Assembly (NCBI GenBank): GCA_965221135.1
Contig: CBDCRZ010000069.1
Span: 248,001 to 312,000 of the forward strand
From: Sansalvadorimonas sp965221135
GTDB taxonomy: Bacteria; Pseudomonadota; Gammaproteobacteria; Pseudomonadales; Endozoicomonadaceae
Direction of reading: 5' to 3'
Length of the DNA stretch: 64,000 bases
The stretch's first letter is position 1; each line of letters begins with the position of its first letter. Below, in pieces: positions 8,070 through 17,656 of the stretch. Under the pieces are notes generated by a model that saw nothing but the letters and a program-made list of their open reading frames with translations, searched no databases and had not been told where the DNA came from. The position numbers were made by a program, and so were the translations under genes.

Positions 8070-9446
8070 ATGAATATCCACGCTATTATTCTTGCTGCCG
8101 GTCAGGGCAGCCGTATGAAGTCTTCCCTGCCAAAAGTACTGCATCCTATTGCCGGGCGTTCCATGCTTGAGCATGTGATTCACGCCGCGGAAAACACTCA
8201 GGGCTGTGCCGACAATATTCATGTAGTGATTGGTCACGGGGCTGACCAGGTACGTGAGCGTATGACTCACACCAATGTCAGCTGGGTTGAGCAGACGGAA
8301 CAGCTGGGTACAGGTCATGCGGTGAAGCAGGCGGCTCCAGCCTGTGAAGGGGCTGATGTTGTTCTGGTACTGTACGGCGATGTTCCTATGATTCGCTCCA
8401 ACACTTTGCAGTCTCTGGTGAATGCCTGTGATGGCAAGAACCTCGCTTTGCTGACAGTCGATCTGGCAAACCCAAGTGGCTACGGACGCATCGTGCGTAA
8501 CCCGGAAGGGGCTATTCAGGCGATTGTCGAAGACAAAGACGCTTCCCCTGAACAGAAAGCGATTACCGAAACCAATACCGGCATTATGGCTATCCCCGGC
8601 ACACGTCTGAGCAGCTGGTTGAACAGTCTTAATAACAATAACGTCCAGGGTGAGTTTTATCTGACTGATATTGTTGCCATGGCTGTTGAAGAAGGCACAC
8701 CGGTTGTCAGCGCCAAGCCTGACAGTGAGATGGAAGTGCAGGGCGTGAACAACCGTATGCAGCAGGCGCAACTGGAACGGCTGCTTCAGCGTCGTAATGC
8801 GGAACAGCTTATGAACGACGGTGTGACTATTCTTGACCCTGCACGACTGGATATTCGTGGTCAGCTCACTGCCGGACATGATGTTGTTATCGACATTAAC
8901 TGTGTCTTCGAAGGTGAAGTGGTTCTGGGTGATGGTGTTGAGATTGGCCCTAACTGCCACCTGAAAAATGCCGTTATCGGTAAAGGCACCATTATTAAAG
9001 CCAACTCTGTTATTGAAGATGCAGCGGTAGGTGATGCCTGTGATGTTGGCCCGTTTGCACGTCTGCGTCCTGGTACCCGCCTGGAGAACAAAGCCAGGAT
9101 CGGCAATTTTGTTGAAACCAAGAAAGCCCATATCGGCGAAGGCAGCAAAGTGAACCATCTTAGCTATGTTGGAGATGCGGAAGTTGGTGAAGGAGTGAAC
9201 ATCGGCGCAGGAACAATTACCTGCAACTATGATGGCGCCAACAAGTTTAAAACCACCATCGCAGACGGTGCCTTTATCGGCTCCAACTCTGCGCTTGTGG
9301 CTCCTGTTTCTATTGGTCGTGATGCAGTCATTGGTGCGGGCTCCACCGTTACCAACGAAGTACCCGATGGCCATCTGGGCGTCGCCCGCGGCAAGCAGCG
9401 CAATATTCCCGGCTGGAAAAAACCTGTTAAAACGCCGTCTGCGTAA
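8070..9446 (+). CDS. glmU: bifunctional N-acetylglucosamine-1-P uridyltransferase / glucosamine-1-P acetyltransferase GlmU
   Basis: GlmU makes UDP-GlcNAc for peptidoglycan and lipopolysaccharide by acetylating glucosamine-1-phosphate and then coupling it to UTP. The N-terminal uridyltransferase domain has the signature LAAGQGSRMKS with LPK after it (residues 7-22). The C-terminal half is a left-handed beta-helix of hexapeptide repeats (for example IGPNCHLKNAVIGKG) ending in the acetyltransferase segment with NIGAGTITCNYDG. The start at 8070 (MNIHAII) gives 458 residues, the family length, whereas the open frame extends 24 codons further upstream. glmS follows after 69 bp and is probably co-transcribed. 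Confidence 0.97.
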   Translation: MNIHAIILAAGQGSRMKSSLPKVLHPIAGRSMLEHVIHAAENTQGCADNIHVVIGHGADQVRERMTHTNVSWVEQTEQLGTGHAVKQAAPACEGADVVLVLYGDVPMIRSNTLQSLVNACDGKNLALLTVDLANPSGYGRIVRNPEGAIQAIVEDKDASPEQKAITETNTGIMAIPGTRLSSWLNSLNNNNVQGEFYLTDIVAMAVEEGTPVVSAKPDSEMEVQGVNNRMQQAQLERLLQRRNAEQLMNDGVTILDPARLDIRGQLTAGHDVVIDINCVFEGEVVLGDGVEIGPNCHLKNAVIGKGTIIKANSVIEDAAVGDACDVGPFARLRPGTRLENKARIGNFVETKKAHIGEGSKVNHLSYVGDAEVGEGVNIGAGTITCNYDGANKFKTTIADGAFIGSNSALVAPVSIGRDAVIGAGSTVTNEVPDGHLGVARGKQRNIPGWKKPVKTPSA

Positions 9447-9515
9447 TTACCGTTAACTGCATAGCCAGGTTCAGGCGATGCCAGAGCCTGTGAAAGAATT
9501 GAGAAGGATTAAGAT

Positions 9516-11345
9516 ATGTGTGGAATCGTTGGTGCAGTAGCACAAAGGGATGTGGCACCCATTCTGGTAGAAGGGCTCAAGCGCCTGGAATACCGCGGTT
9601 ATGATTCAGCCGGTCTGGCCGTGATTGATCGTCACGGAGAGATGGGACGACTGCGCCGTATCGGTAAGGTGCGTGAGCTGGATGAAGCGCTGGCCAAGGA
9701 GCCAGTGCAGGGCGGTACCGGCATTGCCCACACTCGCTGGGCCACTCACGGTGAGCCTTCGGAGCGCAATGCTCACCCCCATGTATCAGAAGATATTGCC
9801 GTGGTTCACAACGGCATCATTGAGAATCATGAAAAGCTGCGGAAGCTGCTGGTTGAGCTGGGTTATATCTTTACCTCTGATACCGACACAGAAGTCATTG
9901 CCCACCTGGTTCACCATGAGCGTAAGAGCGCCAAAAACCTGCTCGAAGCCTTGCAGAAAACCGTTACCCAGCTGGATGGTGCCTACGGCACAGTGATTGT
10001 TGACCGTCGCGAACCTGACCATGCTGTCGTTGCTCGCTCCGGTAGTCCGTTGGTGATTGGCCAGGGTATCGGTGAGAATTATGTTGCCTCTGACCAACTG
10101 GCCCTGCTGCCAGTAACCCAGCGTTTCCAGTATCTGGAAGAGGGCGATGTTGCCGAGATAACCCGTGAAAAGGTCTCTATTTACGATGCCGAAGGTGAGC
10201 CGGTTGAACGTGAACTGGTCGACAGCACCTTTGAACATGAAGCGACTGATAAAGGCCCTTACCGCCACTTCATGCTCAAGGAAATCTACGAGCAGCCAGA
10301 CGCGATTATCAACACACTGGAAGGTCGCCTGGGTGAGAATAGTGTGTCAGTCGAGTCCTTTGGCCACAATGCCCGGGAACTGTTTAAGAAGGTTAAATCC
10401 ATTCAGCTGATTGCCTGCGGCACCAGTTATAACGCCGGTATGGTTGCCCGTAACTGGTTTGAAGATATGGGCATCCCATGTCGTGTGGAAATCGCATCAG
10501 AGTTTCGTTACCGCAAAGCGTTTGTTCCCAAAAACTGTCTTCTGGTGACTATTTCCCAGTCCGGTGAAACCGCTGATACTCTGGCTGCTCTGCGTCTGGC
10601 TAAAGAGCAGGGGTTTATGTCTTCACTGACTATCTGCAACGTACCGGGTTCTTCCATGGTGCGTGAATCCGACCTGGCCTTTATGACACGTGCTGGCGCT
10701 GAGATTGGTGTGGCATCCACCAAAGCTTTTACGACCCAGCTGACTGCACTGCTGATGCTGGTAACAGCGATTGCCCGTATTCATGATCTGATAACTGCAG
10801 AGAAAGAAGAACATATCGTTAAAGACCTGCGTGCACTGCCCCACGCGATTCAGGAAGTGCTGAAGCAGAAAAACGCAATCACTGAGTTGTCTGAAGACTT
10901 TGCCGACAAGCACCACAGCCTGTTCCTTGGCCGTGGCACCATGTACCCCATTGCTATGGAAGGTGCATTGAAGCTGAAGGAAATTTCCTACATTCACGCC
11001 GAAGCCTATGCCGCTGGTGAACTGAAGCACGGCCCTCTGGCTCTGATCGATAACGACATGCCTGTTGTAGTGGTTGCACCGAACAATGACCTGTTGGAAA
11101 AGCTGAAATCCAATATGGAAGAAGTGCGCGCCCGTGGCGGTCAGCTCTATGTGTTCGCAGATCCTCATGCCCGTCTGGTAGCAGGCGACGGTGTTAAGGT
11201 GATCAATCTTGCTGAGGTGAGTGATCTTGTGGCACCAATCCTCTACACCCTGCCATTGCAGTTGCTCTCTTATGATGTTGCACTGATTAAAGGTACAGAT
11301 GTGGACCAGCCACGAAACCTGGCCAAGTCTGTAACTGTTGAATAA
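9516..11345 (+). CDS. glmS: glutamine-fructose-6-phosphate aminotransferase GlmS
   Basis: GlmS converts fructose-6-phosphate and glutamine into glucosamine-6-phosphate, the first step toward UDP-GlcNAc. It starts MCGIVGAV, so Cys becomes the N-terminal nucleophile of the class II glutaminase domain (residues 1-240). Two SIS domains follow; the first has CGTSYNAGMVAR and SQSGETADTL, and the C-terminus ends DQPRNLAKSVTVE as expected. At 609 residues it equals the E. coli enzyme. A ribosome-binding site (GAGAAGGA) precedes the ATG, and a strong hairpin at 11391-11431 closes the glmU-glmS unit. Confidence 0.98.
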   Translation: MCGIVGAVAQRDVAPILVEGLKRLEYRGYDSAGLAVIDRHGEMGRLRRIGKVRELDEALAKEPVQGGTGIAHTRWATHGEPSERNAHPHVSEDIAVVHNGIIENHEKLRKLLVELGYIFTSDTDTEVIAHLVHHERKSAKNLLEALQKTVTQLDGAYGTVIVDRREPDHAVVARSGSPLVIGQGIGENYVASDQLALLPVTQRFQYLEEGDVAEITREKVSIYDAEGEPVERELVDSTFEHEATDKGPYRHFMLKEIYEQPDAIINTLEGRLGENSVSVESFGHNARELFKKVKSIQLIACGTSYNAGMVARNWFEDMGIPCRVEIASEFRYRKAFVPKNCLLVTISQSGETADTLAALRLAKEQGFMSSLTICNVPGSSMVRESDLAFMTRAGAEIGVASTKAFTTQLTALLMLVTAIARIHDLITAEKEEHIVKDLRALPHAIQEVLKQKNAITELSEDFADKHHSLFLGRGTMYPIAMEGALKLKEISYIHAEAYAAGELKHGPLALIDNDMPVVVVAPNNDLLEKLKSNMEEVRARGGQLYVFADPHARLVAGDGVKVINLAEVSDLVAPILYTLPLQLLSYDVALIKGTDVDQPRNLAKSVTVE

Positions 11346-11390
11346 CTGTCTATTAGCGAAAATGAGCTTCGTTGCAGGATACTAAATTTT

Positions 11391-11431
11391 AAAAGCCTTC
11401 TGCTGGTGTGGTTAGCTAGCAGAAGGCTTTT
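11391..11431 (+). terminator. terminator after glmS
   Basis: A perfect 14-bp stem (AAAAGCCTTCTGCT with its complement at 11418-11431) and 13-nt loop end in TTTT. The A-run on the other side makes it potentially bidirectional. Confidence 0.9.
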
Positions 11432-11459
11432 AATGCCAGGTGCAGAAAAAATTATTTGA

Positions 11460-11586
11460 AATGGAAAGGTGTAAGTACTTTGAGGATGGTTAAGGTTGGA
11501 CAAGTATAGAAACAGATACCTTTTAATTTAAATCGTTCAAGCGATGAGTCGCTGCCGATATGATTGAATTTTAAATTCTCAAATCA
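11460..11586 (-). pseudogene. scrambled remnant of the pentapeptide-repeat protein family
   Basis: On the minus strand, 11586-11508 reads NLKFNHIGSDSSLERFKLKGICF, matching the region of the complete gene near 12520-12600 (HFNHIG, LERIKLKGICF). Immediately after this, 11507-11460 resembles the extreme 3' end of the truncated copy near 17700-17745. Everything that should lie between is missing. This is therefore a third, internally deleted copy and not an independent gene. Confidence 0.7.
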
Positions 11587-11756
11587 CTATTGATAGCTGT
11601 TTTTACAGTGGCTTTGGTGAGCATCTGACGGAAGTCATTCAGGTTACTCTCAGTTTTAATAGATTTCAGTTTTAATAGATTTCAGTTTTAATAGATTTCA
11701 GCCTTAATAGATTTAGCCGCTTCGCGGACGAAGGCTTCAAACTGTCGCTTGTTAAT
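11584..11756 (-). mobile_element. IS256-like transposase N-terminal fragment (remnant)
   Basis: The minus strand from about 11756 encodes NKRQFEAFVREAAKSIK and, beyond a repeat expansion, LNDFRQMLTKATVKTAIN. These resemble the N-terminus of IS256/mutator-type transposases, whose conserved form has a similar DLNxFxxMLTK and TVExALNAEL. No start codon or downstream catalytic region remains, and stops lie in the repeats. The fragment ends abruptly where the pentapeptide-gene remnant begins. Confidence 0.5.
11651..11714. repeat. 4 x 16-bp tandem repeat
   Basis: The unit CAGTTTTAATAGATTT is repeated four times, with two changes in the last unit. It lies inside the transposase remnant and breaks its frame, so it arose by slippage after or during decay. 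Confidence 0.9.
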
Positions 11757-11782
11757 GCTGCCTATCCTCAACCATTACAGGC

Positions 11783-14700
11783 TCATAGTCGTCCAAGACA
11801 CTGTTCTTTATACAATTCCCTTAAGCTCTGTGGGTGGTCCATTCTGAAAAATAGCTTTCTAAGAGCTAGCTCTTCTGTGAGCTGTGCGTCTCTTTTTAGC
11901 CCTATAATTATCTTCGAGCATGTATCATCGGTTAATTTTTTAAAGAATGTGTTTCGTTGTTCTGAGCTCAAAGAGGGCTCCAGTTCTATAAGTTCTTTCT
12001 CGGCCTGCTCTGTTTCACCTGTGAAATACAAGGTTGCAATATGGTTCAATTTATCATCCGTTCTGGCGTTGGGTAAGCTTGCCAGTTTTTCAAACACAGG
12101 TTTAAAAACGCAGCAAGTATTTTTTATATCTTCTTTTTTCCGAGGGTATTGGATAGTTATACCTGTGGGGGGTGGGCAGTCACTCAATATGAGATTGGTT
12201 AAATCTGACCGATCCCAAAAACTATCGACTAAAAATGAATTTTTAATAACTACCCCATGCATACTTACCACTCTGAAGGTGGCTCCTGTCATATTTGTAT
12301 TGGTTATAAATAATCTATTACATTTTTCAGTACCACCTTTGTCAGTACCACCTTTGAAAGTAACTCCCGCGAATACGGATTGTTGAGCATCAACTTGTTT
12401 GAATGAAGTGTTTTCTATGGTGCAGTTGCCGAAGTATACCTGTTTTAAATTAGATCTAATAAAAGTGCAATCATCAATCTCTGTGCGTGTGAACCTCAAT
12501 TTTGAAAGATCAGAGTTAAAGAAACAGATACCTTTTAATTTAATCCGTTCGAGCGGTGACATTCTGCCGATATGATTGAAATGTATATTCTCAAATAGTA
12601 AATGGTCAGATCGAAATTCTTTATTACTCCTTATAAATTTCCTGACATCATCATGAGATGTGAGACACTTTATAAGTGCTTGAATGCCTCTGTTACAAGC
12701 CGGTTCTTCCTTGCCTGCAAGTAAAACGCTGTCATCACAAAGGTATGTCTGAGCATAACTTAACATATAATCTGGTACCAGATCTGGCGTTTCCCAAATG
12801 GCCCTTAATGGAATGGACTGGAGGAGCAGCTTTCTTTCTGAGTCCCACGGGGAAGTTTTAAGAAGCTTGTCCCACTGTGCTTCGTTCAGGGTTATAAAAG
12901 GAAAAAGCCCTGAACTTATAAGTTTTTCTATTTTTTTGGAAAATTGATCAGGATTACTGTCAAGCCATTTTTGGGCAGCGCTGACTATCGGCATGATTTT
13001 CACCCGTTCAGAAAATGGAGAGTAGCCACTAAAATAGGCGTTGCTGATATCGTCCCATCTTGGTGGGGTTGACCCGGTAAAGTCACAGGACTCAAACCAG
13101 GTTGTACCAAAGTGAATTGTTTTAAGATTGGTATGCGTAAAACTAACCTGCTTAAGATGCTGACCCGGGTTCTTTTTCAGAGATAGCTTGGTTACAACAC
13201 CCCCAACATTAAATATTAAGTCAAAATGAGAGTCTTGAGAATATCCTCGGATAAGGTTCTTCTCGTTGATCACCTGTGTGATAACAGTCCCTTTTAGGCA
13301 GGTTGCTTTATCGGAGGCTTCCCTATGAAGGAAAAACAGGAGTACCTGTTTCTCATCAGGTCTCTCTATGAGAAGCATGCCAGTATCCTGGTGGTAATGG
13401 TGACTTTTCACGCGGGTTATAATACGTGGGTTTTCTGAACTCAGGATATGTAGCTTATCACCTGAAAGGAACAATAAGGTATTTCTACACGCTGATTGGT
13501 AATAGCAATCATCTTGTAACAAAAGTTTTTCTTGGTGTTTTTTTATTCTTCCGTTGTGTATGTAAAAAACATCAGCCTGTTTTTGGTCGTTCTGACATCG
13601 CCTAATTGCATAGGTATTACCAATATTTTGTTCCTGTTCCATATAGGCTTGAAAATTTCCATGATTATCAGAAAAAAAATCGGAAACCCCATTCAAATAG
13701 AAACAAGCCTTGGAAAGCTGATAGCGCTGTCTTGCTATTTTCAGAATGACTTCGGATGATTTTTCACAATTTATTTTCCACCATCCTGATTGCGTCAGGT
13801 ATCGACAAAACAGAAGTGTGTCTCTTAAAGTATCTCTTCTAAGAGATAAGTAATTCTCAGGTAAATCATTAAATAAACTTTTTTTCACGTCTCCTTCTTC
13901 AAAAAATATTTTGAGAATATCATTAAATTGACGATTGGTATGATTAGCGCCTAATGGCTGGCTTACTTCGTGGCCTATAAGGAAGACAACCATATGAAGT
14001 GCCTGGGGGGGGAAATCTGTTTCATTATCTCTAAGCAGGCGAAAATTGACATCGGTTTCAATGTTTCCAGCGTGAAACTTAATCCTTGGTGTGCAACGGC
14101 CAACTACCTTACACGTTTCAAAAAAGGTGATAATTTCATTAAGCTTATCATGCTCCACGGGGGACCAGATGGCTGGCATTTTACTTCTTAAGGAATGATA
14201 AGGATCGTGTATCTGATAGGTTGCAACATCTTCCAATACATCATCGAATTCTAACACAGGTGTGTCGTAAAAAAATCCGACAGGGTGAATATTAAGAAAC
14301 CAAGTCTTATTGATAAACTCAACATCAATAGCGTCGAGTTGAGGGTAAAAAAAGCTAGTACATTCAGATAGGTGTAAGTATGCATTATCGCTCAATAATG
14401 CCAGTTTCCTTAACTGGGCAAGATTATGACACCATTTTTGACTGTAGAAATGATTCCATGGAAGAGTATCTATCTTTGTCAGTGTTGTTGTTATAAAAAA
14501 AACATTATATCTTTTGCGGGACTTACCAGGGTAATCCGAACCTCTATAGTAGAAAGAAATGAATAATCCGCTTTTTATAAACAACATAAATGATTTGTTC
14601 CAGGGATAGTTTTCTTCTCCGAGAGAATGCAGTTCTGCCGACAGTTTTCTATACAGCGCTCTTTCCTCATCGCTGATCTGTTCATCGTTAATAACCCGGG

Positions 14701-15136
14701 TTTCCAGAAAGTTTGTGACTTCTGTGACGAAACGTGCCATTCCGGGCATGGGACAGGTGCGATCAGCGGGAAGTGTCTTGATATGTTCTTCAAGGTGAGC
14801 TCTGATCTCAAGCCCATGTTTTACCAGATCAGAAGCAAAATCAGGATTGTGTGCAGAAACCATATCAGCCACCCTCTTGGGGCTATCAGGTTTTTGTAGA
14901 GCTTCGGTGGTTTTCCTTGTTGTTATTGGAGAATCTGTTTTAGGAATATGTTGATTTTCTTCAGTAGCATTGGCAGATAAGGGAGACAGTTGTTTTCTTT
15001 GTGTTTCACGCTCCCCCTTTCGGCCAGGGGCCAAACGAATTCTTTTTTTAGCCTGCGTTTTATCCGTACCAGGTGTTTCATCTGTGAAAGAGGTTAATTG
15101 ACGTTCTGTTCCCTGATACTGTTTGATTCTATCCAT
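11783..15136 (-). CDS. large pentapeptide-repeat protein, putative effector (complete paralog)
   Basis: This 1,117-residue protein has no family I can name. A basic, Lys/Arg/Thr/Ser-rich disordered N-terminus (residues 1-90) is followed by a helical domain (about 90-200) that is nearly identical in the paralog at 18009. A long central region comes next, then pentapeptide-type repeats with the recurring FxxxDLxxLxF pattern (for example CFFNSDLSKLRF, CTFIRSNLKQVYF) around residues 865-1000, and a helical C-terminus. There is no signal peptide. A disordered basic leader with a beta-helical repeat region resembles secreted effectors, but that is inference. Upstream at 15193-15208 lies a dyad shared with two other genes. 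Confidence 0.8.
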   Translation of the reverse strand: MDRIKQYQGTERQLTSFTDETPGTDKTQAKKRIRLAPGRKGERETQRKQLSPLSANATEENQHIPKTDSPITTRKTTEALQKPDSPKRVADMVSAHNPDFASDLVKHGLEIRAHLEEHIKTLPADRTCPMPGMARFVTEVTNFLETRVINDEQISDEERALYRKLSAELHSLGEENYPWNKSFMLFIKSGLFISFYYRGSDYPGKSRKRYNVFFITTTLTKIDTLPWNHFYSQKWCHNLAQLRKLALLSDNAYLHLSECTSFFYPQLDAIDVEFINKTWFLNIHPVGFFYDTPVLEFDDVLEDVATYQIHDPYHSLRSKMPAIWSPVEHDKLNEIITFFETCKVVGRCTPRIKFHAGNIETDVNFRLLRDNETDFPPQALHMVVFLIGHEVSQPLGANHTNRQFNDILKIFFEEGDVKKSLFNDLPENYLSLRRDTLRDTLLFCRYLTQSGWWKINCEKSSEVILKIARQRYQLSKACFYLNGVSDFFSDNHGNFQAYMEQEQNIGNTYAIRRCQNDQKQADVFYIHNGRIKKHQEKLLLQDDCYYQSACRNTLLFLSGDKLHILSSENPRIITRVKSHHYHQDTGMLLIERPDEKQVLLFFLHREASDKATCLKGTVITQVINEKNLIRGYSQDSHFDLIFNVGGVVTKLSLKKNPGQHLKQVSFTHTNLKTIHFGTTWFESCDFTGSTPPRWDDISNAYFSGYSPFSERVKIMPIVSAAQKWLDSNPDQFSKKIEKLISSGLFPFITLNEAQWDKLLKTSPWDSERKLLLQSIPLRAIWETPDLVPDYMLSYAQTYLCDDSVLLAGKEEPACNRGIQALIKCLTSHDDVRKFIRSNKEFRSDHLLFENIHFNHIGRMSPLERIKLKGICFFNSDLSKLRFTRTEIDDCTFIRSNLKQVYFGNCTIENTSFKQVDAQQSVFAGVTFKGGTDKGGTEKCNRLFITNTNMTGATFRVVSMHGVVIKNSFLVDSFWDRSDLTNLILSDCPPPTGITIQYPRKKEDIKNTCCVFKPVFEKLASLPNARTDDKLNHIATLYFTGETEQAEKELIELEPSLSSEQRNTFFKKLTDDTCSKIIIGLKRDAQLTEELALRKLFFRMDHPQSLRELYKEQCLGRL

Positions 15137-15192
15137 ATTTTAGGTGCCTCTGTCTACTCAAATAAAACTATCAGGTCTTGCAGGCACGGGGC

Positions 15193-15208
15193 ATAACAGC
15201 CTTGTTAC
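15193..15208 (-). promoter_or_regulatory. shared upstream dyad, copy 1
   Basis: The sequence ATAACA-GCCT-TGTTAC is an imperfect 16-bp palindrome 57 bp upstream of the start codon at 15136. The equivalent site before the paralog lies at exactly the same distance, and a perfect version occurs before the gene starting at 25539. Confidence 0.45.
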
Positions 15209-15395
15209 ATTGGCTGACAATAGTGGGAAAAGGGGGCGGAGTCATTTAAACGGTATTTTGAGTTTCTCGTGAAAAAAAACCAAACCTTAATGCTTTCCGA
15301 CACCTCCCCTGTTTAATCTTTACTACCCTCCTCACACCAAATTTATGGCATGCAAATTTTGCAGTATCACCTGCAGGGTGAAGAGGGAATGAGTT

Positions 15396-16361
15396 ATGAA
15401 GCTGAGCTTACAACTTTATTATAAATCGAGTGTCTTTCAGTACGCTTTTAACAGTGGCCTGCGGTTGGTTTCGAGTAATAAGTACCGCGCACCTGACTCC
15501 GGGAAGTTCTTCCAAAAAACCTTCATTGTGAGTTATATGGTTTTACAAGCCATAGTGCTGACTCCACAGGCCAACGCTGGCTTTGGGAATAGCACATCTC
15601 TCGCGAGGGGAAACCTTACTCTTGCTCATCTTGCATTTGTTGCCAAGGGGAACAACACAGGGGTGGCTTCTCGCCCATCACATCCTTCCATGGTTCATCC
15701 CCCTCCCTCCCGTGCTAACCAATTAACTCTGCGTTCTGCTGCTGGTAGAACAAGCGTCACCCATAAACATTTTGGGCAGCAGTCCCGAGCGCATCCTCGC
15801 CACTATACAAAAGGGGGGCTGTCTCAGGGGCACAGGAATGCCGGGAAGAATTCCAGCCAGGATTTGAGCCAAAGTCATCCACGCCTCACATATTCACCAC
15901 GCAAAAGCTCCTCTGAGCAAACCTCTATCAAAAGTACCAGACAAAACAGTGGGACAGCCCCCCGTAAAGTGCTTATTACCCCCAGAGAGGCTGCAAGGCA
16001 GCAGCGTGCTCTTGCAAAGAGCGCTTCTAAAGCGGTTTCTTCAGGTAAGCCTTCTTTTTCTACGGAAAGTGGAGCTGAGAAAAGGGTGAGGGCAGGCCGC
16101 AAAGGGGCAAGAGCCGTGAACTTTGAGATAGAGCGCGGTATGGAGGCTGCCTCCATTCCCTCCCGGGGAGGTGGACGTGCAGAGCGTGCCGCTGTATACA
16201 AGAGGCAGGCGCAACAATCGGCCGAAATTCTGGTGCCGCCGATGAATATTTCAGCGTATTGCTGTAATCCGGTTGAGCCTAGTTGCACAGCTCTTGGGGA
16301 TGGCATCAATTATGATATTGATGGAGAAGCACTTTCACGAGGTGGATTTTTACATCAATAG
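15396..16361 (+). CDS. N-terminal part of an interrupted exported surface-type protein
   Basis: The frame starts at an ATG with a GAGGGA ribosome-binding site and runs 321 codons to an amber stop at 16359-16361. Beyond the stop the same frame stays open to 17507, so this is probably the front half of one gene of about 703 codons. An N-terminal membrane-targeting segment lies around residues 43-62 (hydrophobic, ending PQANA), preceded by an unusually long 42-residue leader. The next 200 residues are basic and Ser/Arg/His-rich, probably disordered, and a Cys-containing segment begins near residue 290. I do not recognise the family. Confidence 0.65.
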   Translation: MKLSLQLYYKSSVFQYAFNSGLRLVSSNKYRAPDSGKFFQKTFIVSYMVLQAIVLTPQANAGFGNSTSLARGNLTLAHLAFVAKGNNTGVASRPSHPSMVHPPPSRANQLTLRSAAGRTSVTHKHFGQQSRAHPRHYTKGGLSQGHRNAGKNSSQDLSQSHPRLTYSPRKSSSEQTSIKSTRQNSGTAPRKVLITPREAARQQRALAKSASKAVSSGKPSFSTESGAEKRVRAGRKGARAVNFEIERGMEAASIPSRGGGRAERAAVYKRQAQQSAEILVPPMNISAYCCNPVEPSCTALGDGINYDIDGEALSRGGFLHQ

Positions 16362-16460
16362 GGCATTTATCTTCTCCCTACTGAAAACCTCGGCCAAGGT
16401 GCACTAAGACTCAACCTGTCTGTAACAACCTACAACAAAAACAATGAAGGTAGAGCTTTT

Positions 16461-17507
16461 GTGTGCACAATCCAGGCAATTGACCCTGTAAGCTTCAGTA
16501 GAACCCTCCCTTCCTTTATAACAATCTTGCACCCAGTCATGAGTGCGGTCAGCAATCTGGTGTACAACGCCACGTCATCCAGGCTCAACTGGCTCGCACC
16601 CGGGCTCACTCCTGTGCCAGAAAACGCCAGCCCGGACTACACCTACGAGGTTGATATTCTGCCCGATGCTGACGGTGGATCAACGTCCCTGTATAACACG
16701 ACAACCAATACCACCGCGATTGACCTGTCCTCTGCCCTGCAGGGGCTTGATCTCTGCGGTCCGCAACCTGCACAGGTGAGAGTGACACCCCGGGCCCTGC
16801 TACGCCCGACGGCACTGGATCAATTCGGATCAATCACTGTGATGCCCTCTGATGACACCCTGGTTGATCTCTACGGTCCCCAGGCCACCACGGCGCTGCC
16901 TTTCGACCACAACCCCAATGACTATGGTTATTACGCCATCAGCGAGATTAACGCCGACAGAACACCAGGCAGCCACAGAATTGTGGTGAATCTGAAGCTG
17001 AATACACCGAATATCGAAGGGTCTGGTTCATCTGCTTCTGCACAAAGCCAACAGCCGCGCTGTCAGCAGCAGGTAGTGATCGACTATAACGACATGGACA
17101 TGACTGAAACCTTCAGTGCTCAGGGCATTACCGACACCACCACCGAGGTGTCTGTTTCCCTCGGCGATAAAGAGGGCCAGTTCAATGTGCATGTTCAGGT
17201 GCTGGATCAACGGGGTACCGTGGTCGCCAATTCGTCCACAACCCTGACCTTCTTCGGTAACGCTGCTATGCCAACAACCGCTGATGGAACCAGCACGAGC
17301 ACAAGCACGAGCACGACTCCGGCCTCTACTCCGCCGCTCTCTGGTGGCGATAATACCGCCGCAATTGTCGGGGCTGTGGTCGGTACTGTTAGTGCTGCGG
17401 CTGCCGTTGCCGTCGGGTCAACAGTGCTTACCGCACTGGCGTGCAAATATGGCCTGTGCAGGGGTGTCAGTGCTTCAGGACAGAGCTATGAGATGAAAGA
17501 GCCATAA
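16461..17507 (+). CDS. C-terminal part of the interrupted surface-type protein
   Basis: This frame continues that of 15396-16361 after a single TAG; the first initiation-type codon after the stop is the GTG at 16461, but no good ribosome-binding site precedes it. The product contains beta-rich segments resembling Ig/fibronectin-like modules (SAVSNLVYNATSSRLNWLAPG onward), a Ser/Thr-rich linker near residue 275-300 encoded by simple repeats, and one transmembrane helix (about 300-328) followed by a short tail with two Cys. It looks like a membrane-anchored surface protein. Its base composition is richer in G+C than the AT-rich paralogs on either side. Confidence 0.6.
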   Translation: MCTIQAIDPVSFSRTLPSFITILHPVMSAVSNLVYNATSSRLNWLAPGLTPVPENASPDYTYEVDILPDADGGSTSLYNTTTNTTAIDLSSALQGLDLCGPQPAQVRVTPRALLRPTALDQFGSITVMPSDDTLVDLYGPQATTALPFDHNPNDYGYYAISEINADRTPGSHRIVVNLKLNTPNIEGSGSSASAQSQQPRCQQQVVIDYNDMDMTETFSAQGITDTTTEVSVSLGDKEGQFNVHVQVLDQRGTVVANSSTTLTFFGNAAMPTTADGTSTSTSTSTTPASTPPLSGGDNTAAIVGAVVGTVSAAAAVAVGSTVLTALACKYGLCRGVSASGQSYEMKEP

Positions 17508-17656
17508 TTAACGGGTACGGAGGTATAGAAAGGCGCTGGGGAGATTCCTGAGATAACGGTAACCTGTACAGTGCTTGTAGCAGGTTGGTTGATTGTGTGG
17601 TGCCGGAGTCCATTACAGTTTGATCAAACTTTAATGGGCACCGACAGCGTGATTAG

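Noticed and set aside
8025..9374. 449-codon open frame opposite glmU
   Set aside because: It is antisense to a certain gene; its length reflects the codon bias of glmU, and the product has no recognisable feature.
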